Source of the DNA: JANXSF01 sp043745195
Lineage (GTDB): Bacteria; Acidobacteriota; Terriglobia; Bryobacterales; Bryobacteraceae
Length of the DNA: 64,000 nucleotides
Direction of reading: 5' to 3'
Assembly (NCBI GenBank): GCA_043745195.1
Contig: JAYTTF010000168.1
Location: forward strand, 1-64,000
Shown here: positions 57,481-64,000 of the stretch, piece by piece
Layout: the number at the start of each line of letters is the position of its first letter
Position numbering within the stretch: the stretch's first letter is position 1
Program-made: the position numbers and the translations under genes
The notes under the pieces: model-generated
What the model was told of the DNA's origin: nothing
Databases searched by the model: none
Seen by the model: the letters and a program-made list of their open reading frames with translations, nothing else

Positions 57481-58644
57481 GTGCCAAGCGTCGCCGCTAG
57501 CGCCATGGCTATCCCGCATTCCCGCTTAAGGGAAATTGCGGAAATCGCCATGAAGCTGGAAGGTGTTTTAAAGCTGTACTTTGGCGAATCCAGCATTCCA
57601 ACTGCACCTTTTATCCAACAGGCTGCCAGCAAGGCCATGGCTGATGGATACACCTTCTACACATCGAACGGCGGTCTGCTTTCTCTTCGCCAAGCGCTGG
57701 CTCAATACTATCAACGCTTCCATTGCGTGACGATCAATCCGCAATCGGAAATCGTAGTTACTGCCTCTGGAGGACAAGCGCTGAACGTTGCGATTCGGTG
57801 CGTGTTAGATCCTGGTGATGAAGCTATAGTGCTGACCCCTGCTTGGCCCAACGGCAGTTCTATTGTGACAATGGCGAATGCTAAGCCCGTAGAGATTGCT
57901 CAACCTTTGATTGGTGATCGGTACGGCATTGACTTCGACCAGATGGAAAGAGCCGTTACTTCGCGGACGCGTCTGCTGATTTATACATCGCCGTCGAATC
58001 CACTTGGCTGGGTGGCGACTGTTGAGGAACAGCAGCGGCTGTTGGATTTCGCACGCCGTCATAAGCTTTGGCTACTTGCCGATGAAGTGTATGAGCGTCT
58101 CTGGTATTCGGGCTTAGCAGCCCCTTCCATTTTGAAGCTTGCCACTCGCGACGATGCGCTGATAGTGACACAATCTTTTTCGAAGAGTTACTGCATGACC
58201 GGTTGGCGGGTTGGTTGGATAGTGACTCGCGGAGACGTCGCAGCAAAAGTCACGCAATTGAACGAATTCATCATTAGTTGCGCACCAAGTTTTGCCCAAC
58301 GTGCGGCCGAGACTGCGTTAGCTGAGGGCGAAGAAAGCGTTGCGTCGCTGGTGGCCCAATTGAAGATCAATCGTGACTTCTGCCTCAACTCGTTGGCCCA
58401 ACTACCTAGAGTCACCGTGCCCAGGCCCGATGGCGCTTTTTATCTATTCCCGAAAATTGAAGGCCTCACCGATTCCTTTGATTTCTGCAAGCGTTTCCTG
58501 CTGGAACAAAAAGTTGGATTGTGTCCAGGCGTGGCTTTTGGCGAAGGCGGCGAAGGTTCCGTACGGATTTGTTATGCGTCGGGAATGGAGATTCTGGAAC
58601 CGGCTATGGATCGGTTCGGAAAATTTCTAAGGATCAATCTGTAA
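57481..58644 (+). CDS. Pyridoxal-phosphate aminotransferase, class I/II
   Basis: 387 residues. Fold type I aminotransferase: YTFYTSNGGLLSLRQALAQY, the phosphate-site VTASGGQALNVAIRCVLDPG, YTSPSNPLGWVATVEEQ, LADEVYERLWY, and the Schiff-base lysine in TQSFSKSYCMTGWRVGW (SFSKSYCMTGWR). The C-terminal arginine that binds the substrate carboxylate is in GSVRICYAS. It most resembles aspartate/aromatic aminotransferases of subgroup I-gamma; the amino acid specificity is not readable. GTG 57481 is used (AGAGG upstream); ATG 57505 is possible. It follows purF by 7 bases. Confidence 0.9.
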   Translation: MPSVAASAMAIPHSRLREIAEIAMKLEGVLKLYFGESSIPTAPFIQQAASKAMADGYTFYTSNGGLLSLRQALAQYYQRFHCVTINPQSEIVVTASGGQALNVAIRCVLDPGDEAIVLTPAWPNGSSIVTMANAKPVEIAQPLIGDRYGIDFDQMERAVTSRTRLLIYTSPSNPLGWVATVEEQQRLLDFARRHKLWLLADEVYERLWYSGLAAPSILKLATRDDALIVTQSFSKSYCMTGWRVGWIVTRGDVAAKVTQLNEFIISCAPSFAQRAAETALAEGEESVASLVAQLKINRDFCLNSLAQLPRVTVPRPDGAFYLFPKIEGLTDSFDFCKRFLLEQKVGLCPGVAFGEGGEGSVRICYASGMEILEPAMDRFGKFLRINL

Positions 58645-60270
58645 ATGCCGCACCCATTAGCAGGAACCCCTGCGCCAACCGAGTTGTTGATCGACGTCGC
58701 AAAATTGGAAGGCGATTACTTCGCCCTCAAACCAGACCTGGCGGACCCAACACAACTGGTCAGTTTCGGCACCAGCGGACATCGCGGTACTTCTTCAAAC
58801 GGAACATTTACCGAAGCTCACATTGCTGCCATCACTCAGGCGATTTGCGATTTCCGTAAGCTTGGTTCTGCTACGGGCCCGTTGTTTATGGGCAAGGATA
58901 CACACGCTCTTTCCGATGTTGCGCAGCGAACTGCCTTGGAAGTTTTGTCCGCCAATGGCATTGAAACCGTAATTGCCGAACACGATCAAGTTACCCCAAC
59001 TCCCGTGATCTCTCATGCAATTTTGGGCTATAACCGTGGCCGAACCTCAGCCTTTGCAGATGGCATCATTATCACGCCATCACACAATCCACCAGCCGAT
59101 GGAGGCTTCAAGTACAATCCACCGATCGGTGGTCCGGCCGATACCGATATTACGAACTGGGTGCAGGACAGGGCGAATGAACTGCTTCGTGGAGCGAACC
59201 GTGAGGTGAATCGTATCCCCTATAAACGGGCCATTGCCGCCGCCGCCACGCATCAGCGCGACTTGATCACAGGCTATGTAAACGATCTGGAAAACGTCAT
59301 TGATATGGATGCAATCCGTGCTTCTGGTCTCCGAATAGGTGCGGACCCGTTGGGTGGTGCCGCTGCTCCCTACTGGGTTCCCATCGCCGAACGATATGGC
59401 CTGAACATCACCGTTGTGAACTCAGCCATCGACCCAACGTTCAGTTTCATGACGCTGGATCACGATGGCAAAATTCGCATGGATTGTTCCAGTCCTTTCG
59501 CAATGGCAAGCTTGGTGAAGTTAAAAGATAAGTTCGACATCTCCTGGGGAAATGACCCGGATGCGGATCGACACGGTATCGTCACGCGGTCCGCCGGTTT
59601 GCTGAATCCAAATCACTATCTGGCTGTGGCTATCGAATATTTATTGGGTAATCGTCCCGCCTGGCCCGCAACCGCTGTGGTTGGAAAGACGCTAGTGTCC
59701 AGCAGTTTGATTGATCGGGTGGTTGCGGCGTTGGGCCGGCAAGTGTTGGAAGTGCCCGTAGGATTCAAGTGGTTCACCCCTGGCCTGTTCGCCGGCACTT
59801 GTTGTTTCGGTGGTGAGGAAAGTGCTGGTGCCAGCTTCTTGCGACGCGATGGAACGGCTTGGTGCACAGATAAAGACGGCCTCATCCTGGGACTGCTGGC
59901 AGCTGAGATGACCGCCAAAACAGGTCGTGATCCCGGTGAACTTCACGCGCAAATCACGGCACGTTTTGGGGAATCGTTTTATACACGAATTGATTCCCCT
60001 GCGACTCCCGAACAGAAAGAGCGGCTGAAGAAGCTATCTTCTGATGCAGTGATTGCAACCAGCCTGGCGGGCGAACCCATCATCGCGAAGTTAACCAAAG
60101 CTCCTGGAAATGGCGCATCCATCGGTGGCTTAAAGGTGACCACAGAGAACGGCTGGTTTGCCGCACGACCATCAGGCACTGAAAATATTTATAAGCTGTA
60201 TGCGGAAAGCCTCAAGGGCGAACAACACTTGAATGCGATTCTTGCCGAGGCGAAAAAAATAGTTAGCTAA
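58645..60270 (+). CDS. pgm: Phosphoglucomutase (alpha-D-glucose phosphate-specific)
   Basis: 541 residues, interconverting glucose 1- and 6-phosphate. The active-site Ser is in the TPSHNPPADGGFKYNPP block, the Mg2+ loop is DPDADRHGIV, the sugar-binding loop is GGEESAGASFLRRDG, and the phosphate-binding loop is ARPSGTENIYKLYAES. N-terminal SFGTSGHRGTSS is typical of the Pgm subfamily. The ATG directly follows the aminotransferase stop. It overlaps the convergent beta-propeller gene by 4 bases. Confidence 0.96.
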   Translation: MPHPLAGTPAPTELLIDVAKLEGDYFALKPDLADPTQLVSFGTSGHRGTSSNGTFTEAHIAAITQAICDFRKLGSATGPLFMGKDTHALSDVAQRTALEVLSANGIETVIAEHDQVTPTPVISHAILGYNRGRTSAFADGIIITPSHNPPADGGFKYNPPIGGPADTDITNWVQDRANELLRGANREVNRIPYKRAIAAAATHQRDLITGYVNDLENVIDMDAIRASGLRIGADPLGGAAAPYWVPIAERYGLNITVVNSAIDPTFSFMTLDHDGKIRMDCSSPFAMASLVKLKDKFDISWGNDPDADRHGIVTRSAGLLNPNHYLAVAIEYLLGNRPAWPATAVVGKTLVSSSLIDRVVAALGRQVLEVPVGFKWFTPGLFAGTCCFGGEESAGASFLRRDGTAWCTDKDGLILGLLAAEMTAKTGRDPGELHAQITARFGESFYTRIDSPATPEQKERLKKLSSDAVIATSLAGEPIIAKLTKAPGNGASIGGLKVTTENGWFAARPSGTENIYKLYAESLKGEQHLNAILAEAKKIVS

Positions 60271-61601
60271 TCCAGTTGCACGACAGCAGCATCCGTTGCC
60301 TTTGCATTTTCCACTTTGATAGATACGGCACCGGCGATCCCTTCTGGCAAAGCAAAATTAATCTGCCCTGCGGAAACATACAGCAGTTCCACCGCTTGGC
60401 CATTGGCTGACACTTTCAACGCTTTGACCTCATCCACCAAGTTGGCTCCATACAGTTCGCACACACTGCGCCCATAACAAACAATACCGCCAGGGTTGAT
60501 TCTTGGACCCACATATTTCACGCGGTAAATATTTCCGATGGCATCGTCTGAAACATACAACGAGCCATCAGGCCCCTCCACAGCATGCACCGGACGTCCG
60601 GACGTCGTGCGAGCGTTGAGGTCTAAGAATCCCCAAAGAAAATCTTCCATGCCTTCAGCTTTACCTGTCCCTGCTAAGATGCGGACAACCTTATATCCTG
60701 TCGGGGTGTTCCGATTCCAGGAGCCATGAAATCCTACAAAAGCATTGTTCAACACCGCCGCCGGAAACTGCGCTCCTTTGTAGAACGATAATCCAAGCGG
60801 TGCTGAATGCGCCTGCATTTCCAGTTCCGGTGCTTGCGTATCAGGGCAACGCGCTGGGCGAGCGGCTGGGCCCCAGGCTACTGTACGTTGCTTGCCGATG
60901 CAATCCGGCCAGCCGTAGTCTGCGTTTTGCCGAACAATGTTGATCTCCTCCGGTGGTTGGTCATCGCCTAATCCATCCCCACCATTTTCAGTGGCCCACA
61001 ACTCGCCAGTGACCGGGTGCCATGCCATACCCACGGAATTGCGCAATCCGCGCGCGAATGATATTTGCCCTGAGCCATCCGCTTCATAACGTGTAATGGC
61101 TGCGCGCCTTGGGTCCGTCTCGTTACAAAGGTTGCAAGTGGAACCCATCGAAACATACAGCTTCCCATCGGCGCCTATGGTTACTGTTCGGGAACTGTGT
61201 CCGCCACCTGCGGGAAGAATAATCAGCCGCTCCGGTTGTGTGCGAATCATCAGATCTTCGGTAACTGCATTGCGCAGACGAACCACGCCATCAGCCAATC
61301 CGATGAACAAATCCGTTCCGTTGAATACTAAACTATCAGGCTGATTTATGCCGCGAAGGACTTCAGTGATTGCATCTGGCTTAGAAATAGCAACTATGGA
61401 ATTGCCCCCGCGCGCGGCAACATACAAAACACCGTTGGGTCCGAACGCCATAAATCGCGGTGTGCGCAGATTGCGAGCATAAACAGAGACTTCATAGCCC
61501 GGTTGCGTGCGCAACTCTTCAATGCGGAAAGGACGCTTGCCAACAGGCGTTTGTCCATAGAGGATGGTGGTTAGCAGCACCGATAAGAAAAGCTTCGGCA
61601 T
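60267..61601 (-). CDS. Secreted glucose/sorbosone-dehydrogenase-like beta-propeller with C-terminal TIGR03437-type segment
   Basis: 444 residues with a signal peptide (MPKLFLSVLLTTILYGQTPV). Six-bladed propeller of the soluble PQQ-dehydrogenase (GSDH) type: VSVYARNLRTPRFMAFGPNG, FNGTDLFIGLADGVVRL, YVSMGSTCNLCNETDPRRAA, GMAWHPVTGELWATENGGDG, AFVGFHGSWNRNTPTGYKVV and YVSDDAIGNIYRV. The last ~80 residues (PRINPGGIVCYGRSVCELYG ... VSAGQINFALPEGIAGAVSI) match the end of the TIGR03437 domain. It probably oxidises a sugar or binds cell-surface ligands; PQQ use is not proven. Confidence 0.85.
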   Translation of the reverse strand: MPKLFLSVLLTTILYGQTPVGKRPFRIEELRTQPGYEVSVYARNLRTPRFMAFGPNGVLYVAARGGNSIVAISKPDAITEVLRGINQPDSLVFNGTDLFIGLADGVVRLRNAVTEDLMIRTQPERLIILPAGGGHSSRTVTIGADGKLYVSMGSTCNLCNETDPRRAAITRYEADGSGQISFARGLRNSVGMAWHPVTGELWATENGGDGLGDDQPPEEINIVRQNADYGWPDCIGKQRTVAWGPAARPARCPDTQAPELEMQAHSAPLGLSFYKGAQFPAAVLNNAFVGFHGSWNRNTPTGYKVVRILAGTGKAEGMEDFLWGFLDLNARTTSGRPVHAVEGPDGSLYVSDDAIGNIYRVKYVGPRINPGGIVCYGRSVCELYGANLVDEVKALKVSANGQAVELLYVSAGQINFALPEGIAGAVSIKVENAKATDAAVVQLD

Positions 61602-61623
61602 GCCTTCAGCGTAACAGCACTAC

Positions 61624-62523
61624 TTAGCGTTTTGGCAAAGAAACAGTTACGTTGCGGAATTTTAACCCGCCAGTGTGATCGCCTTGGATATAGAACGGGC
61701 CGGGCTCTGCTTCATTCGAATCCAGCGCCCCGCCAGTGATGCCTTCAATTTCCTGATGATCAATCGTCGTCACTCCATTGCGAACTACAGTAAGAGTGCG
61801 GCCCACCAGTGTAATGTCGAAAACGTCCCACTCCCCTGGCTTGCGCGGCAGATCGCCTTTCGGAGCAATGCGGCCGTACACTGAACCAATCCGCCGTTCA
61901 GGAGGATTGCTGCTTAGCGGCTCATATTCAAGTTGAATTTCGTAGCGGCCACGAAGGTAGAATCCGCTGTTGGCGTGGTCCGGGCAATTTGCTTCAAAAT
62001 GCAATTTGAAATCGTCAAACTTGCGGGTAGTCTTCAGGTTGGCACCGTGGTCTTCATTTACCAGCAGCTTGTCTTTCACCACCCAATGACTATTCTTCGG
62101 ATCGCCAAGAGGTTCCCAACCGCCCAGGTCCTTGCCGTTAAATAACGGTTCAGGATTCGCCCACGTTTTAGGTGGATTCCGGCTCAAAGCTGGAGCGCGA
62201 ACGCCGGCCAAATTCGTCGTTTTGCCGTCGCGATTTTGGACCACCTTGATAGAGTCGCCGGCCACTTCCAATTCCCAGGTCAGCGTTTTGGAAAGATTCA
62301 AAATCAGATGCTGCCTTTCCACTTTGTGATCTTTCACTTGATACACATTGCCGCCAGTAGGTTGGAACCACACCTCCAACGCCCCACTGTTTTCTGAGAT
62401 CCCCAACCAGTTAGCACGGTTTCCCACATTGAAATTCCAGCGTCCTTCAAAAGGACTCTTGGCGAAAGCAGGCACCAGCAAAACTGCATTAACAATAAGT
62501 ATCCAAGCCACAAAATTCATCAT
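61624..62523 (-). CDS. Exported DUF1080 (3-keto-disaccharide hydrolase-like) protein
   Basis: 299 residues. Signal peptide MMNFVAWILIVNAVLLVPAF ending near AKS. Residues ~22-115 form a small beta domain (FEGRWNFNVGNRANWLGISE). Residues ~120-299 form the DUF1080 jelly-roll: EPLFNGKDLGGWEPLGDPKN, KLHFEANCPDHANSGFYLRG, YEIQLEYE, GEWDVFDITLVGRTLTVVRN and GPFYIQGDHTGGLKFRNVTV. The family hydrolyses 3-keto glycosides in soil bacteria. Other carbohydrate-related secreted genes lie next to it. It ends 22 bases from the propeller gene start. Confidence 0.88.
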   Translation of the reverse strand: MMNFVAWILIVNAVLLVPAFAKSPFEGRWNFNVGNRANWLGISENSGALEVWFQPTGGNVYQVKDHKVERQHLILNLSKTLTWELEVAGDSIKVVQNRDGKTTNLAGVRAPALSRNPPKTWANPEPLFNGKDLGGWEPLGDPKNSHWVVKDKLLVNEDHGANLKTTRKFDDFKLHFEANCPDHANSGFYLRGRYEIQLEYEPLSSNPPERRIGSVYGRIAPKGDLPRKPGEWDVFDITLVGRTLTVVRNGVTTIDHQEIEGITGGALDSNEAEPGPFYIQGDHTGGLKFRNVTVSLPKR

Positions 62524-62529
62524 GGAAGT

Positions 62530-64000
62530 TTATCCCTTTTTACGAGTTAATATGCGGCGGCGCATAGGTTTCAATTCGTCAGCAAATACCAGATTGATGA
62601 TTTCAGCCTGCTGTTCCTGATGCAGTTTCATGGAACCAGGTGCAGGGCTGGCGGAATTCATGCGGCCAATATAGCGCAACATGCGATGACTCTCTTCCAG
62701 CACAGGCGCAAAGCGATCCCGGACGTGAGCCCATGCACCCATGTTGCGTGGTTCTTCCTGAACCCAACAAACATCGGCATTCAACGGATAGCGCATCAAC
62801 ACGTCTTTCAACTCAATCTTGGGGAACGGATAGTATTGTTCCAGCCTGATGATTGCCACGTTGTGAATATTCCGTTCTTCCCGTGCTGCCAGCAATTCGT
62901 AGTAAATCTTACCGCTGGTGATAATCACTCGATTCACCCGATTGGCATCGTTCAAGCTTTGGTCACCAATCACTTCGCGGTAGGCACCGGTTGTAAGATC
63001 TTCAATTGTGGAAACGGCTTTTGGATGACGCAGCAGGCTCTTTGGAGTGAAGATGATTAGCGGCTTGCGCATGCCGCGGCGGTCCGCCCCGCCATGCATT
63101 TGACGACGCAGTAAATGGAAATATTGTGCAGGTGTGGTGGGGTTGCAAACCTGCATATTATTTTCTGCGCACAGAGTTAGAAAACGTTCTATGCGGCCGC
63201 TGGAATGTTCCGGTCCCTGGCCTTCCTGTCCATGTGGCAGCAGCATTACCAGGCCGCTGGGTTGGCCCCACTTCTGTTCGCAAGTGGCAATAAACTGATC
63301 AATCATCACCTGCGCACCGTTCGCGAAATCCCCGAATTGCGCTTCCCACATGGTAAGCGTCAATGGATCAGCCACGCTGTAGCCGAACTCAAAACCTAGC
63401 ACAGCATATTCCGAGAGCGAGGAATCCCAAACATCAAAATGCGCCTGAGTTGGCGTCAAATGCTGCATTGGTATGTATTTTTCAGCCGTCTTGTAATCGA
63501 AGTAACTCAGGTGCCGTTGGCTGAACGTGCCGCGTCCTGAATCCTGCCCACTCAACCGCACAGGAATGCCTTCCATAACCAGGGAACCGAAGGCAAGCGA
63601 TTCAGCCATGGCCCAATCCATAGGCGCGCCTGTCAGCGTCTGCTTCCGCTTATCCAGGAATCCCTGCAATTTCGGATGGACGGTAAAGTCTTCAGGGAAC
63701 GAAATCATTCCGTGAACCACTTGTTCCAACATTGACCGCTCCACAGCCGTTGGAATCATCACTTTTTGGAAAGGCACATCCAAGGCCAATTCCTGGAATT
63801 CGTACTTCGATCCATCCAGCTTTCCAGAATCAAATGATTCTGCAAGCCGGTTCAAGTACGATTTCTTAACGCGATCCAACTCTTCCGCCGTCAATGTCTT
63901 TTCGCGCTGCAACCGGTCTGAATAAATAGTTCCAACACTAGGGTGAGTCTTAATTTTGCCGTATAAAAGCGGATGGGTGTAAGAAGGATCGTCCCCTTCG
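62530..64000 (-). CDS. sucA: 2-oxoglutarate dehydrogenase E1 component, N-terminal part outside the window
   Basis: C-terminal ~490 residues of the thiamine-diphosphate E1 subunit, which decarboxylates 2-oxoglutarate in the TCA cycle. The frame is open to the right edge, where it reads GDDPSYTHPLLYGKIKTHPS. Later blocks are LAFGSLVMEGIPVRLSGQDS, GRGTFSQRHLSYFDY, FEFGYSVADPLTLTMWEAQF, LPHGQEGQGPEHSSGRIERF and KLHQEQQAEIINLVFAD at the end. It ends 7 bases before the DUF1080 gene start. Confidence 0.95.
   Translation of the reverse strand, partial: EGDDPSYTHPLLYGKIKTHPSVGTIYSDRLQREKTLTAEELDRVKKSYLNRLAESFDSGKLDGSKYEFQELALDVPFQKVMIPTAVERSMLEQVVHGMISFPEDFTVHPKLQGFLDKRKQTLTGAPMDWAMAESLAFGSLVMEGIPVRLSGQDSGRGTFSQRHLSYFDYKTAEKYIPMQHLTPTQAHFDVWDSSLSEYAVLGFEFGYSVADPLTLTMWEAQFGDFANGAQVMIDQFIATCEQKWGQPSGLVMLLPHGQEGQGPEHSSGRIERFLTLCAENNMQVCNPTTPAQYFHLLRRQMHGGADRRGMRKPLIIFTPKSLLRHPKAVSTIEDLTTGAYREVIGDQSLNDANRVNRVIITSGKIYYELLAAREERNIHNVAIIRLEQYYPFPKIELKDVLMRYPLNADVCWVQEEPRNMGAWAHVRDRFAPVLEESHRMLRYIGRMNSASPAPGSMKLHQEQQAEIINLVFADELKPMRRRILTRKKG

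Noticed and set aside
1..64000. tRNA or rRNA genes, CRISPR arrays, prophage or complete insertion sequences
   Set aside because: No T-arm/anticodon patterns, evenly spaced repeats, integrase, transposase or phage structural genes were seen while reading both strands; short intergenic spaces leave little room.

Overview
The window is a continuous stretch of a Gram-negative bacterial chromosome of intermediate G+C. It most likely comes from an acidobacterium of the Solibacter/Bryobacter lineage. Evidence for this is a TIGR03437-type domain (the 'Solibacter uncharacterized' family) in two secreted proteins, a large TonB-dependent receptor with an N-terminal carboxypeptidase-regulatory-like domain, CRTAC1-type FG-GAP and DUF1080 secreted proteins, a hopanoid gene cluster and lipid A/Kdo genes. 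This assignment rests on family knowledge, not on a database search. I saw no rRNA, tRNA, CRISPR array, intact insertion sequence or prophage.

Layout, left to right. (1) 1-2.0 kb: sulfate adenylyltransferase genes cysD and cysN (cysN runs off the left edge), divergent from an exported helix-hairpin-helix protein that has its own tiny leader ORF. (2) 3.1-6.8 kb: an exported protein divergent from an ECF sigma factor, a putative anti-sigma protein, an exported protein and a DUF2721 membrane protein. (3) 6.8-12.1 kb: a Tat-exported FG-GAP protein with a small partner, two small secreted or membrane proteins, a GAF-ANTAR regulator, a YheT-like hydrolase and a patatin-like protein. (4) 12.2-20.4 kb: a tight co-directional run of PIG-L deacetylase, a 44-residue membrane protein, a sodium:solute symporter, larC, metG and tatD. 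(5) 20.4-27.5 kb: a membrane-anchored regulator divergent from a TonB receptor, then a VOC protein, an exported protein and a DUF2853 protein with a histone-like tail. (6) 27.6-35.9 kb: a secreted M20 peptidase, rpsO-pnp with a clear terminator, a Uma2 protein, tldD/pmbA and two peroxiredoxins. (7) 36.0-36.7 kb: a VapB-like antitoxin with a decayed PIN toxin and a repeat copy. (8) 36.7-45.3 kb: an isoprenoid/hopanoid run, read leftwards, of ispH, shc, hpnA, hpnG, two zinc dehydrogenases, hpnC and hpnD. (9) 45.3-53.2 kb: ogt, a fused waaA-lpxK gene, an exported lipase-like protein coupled to an ATP-grasp enzyme, and others. (10) 53.2-60.3 kb: purQ-purL-purF, an aminotransferase and phosphoglucomutase. 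(11) 60.3-64 kb: a secreted beta-propeller dehydrogenase, a DUF1080 protein and sucA, which runs off the right edge.

The most notable points are a WaaA-LpxK fusion joining two consecutive lipid A/Kdo steps; a diverged dispersed repeat of about 190 bp present twice in opposite orientation (2.9 kb and 36.5 kb); a hopanoid cluster with two MDR dehydrogenases where hpnE might be expected; small membrane ORFs too short for routine calling; and several dyads that look like operators or translational control elements. Gene packing is very tight, with ATGA-type overlaps and several convergent 3' overlaps.
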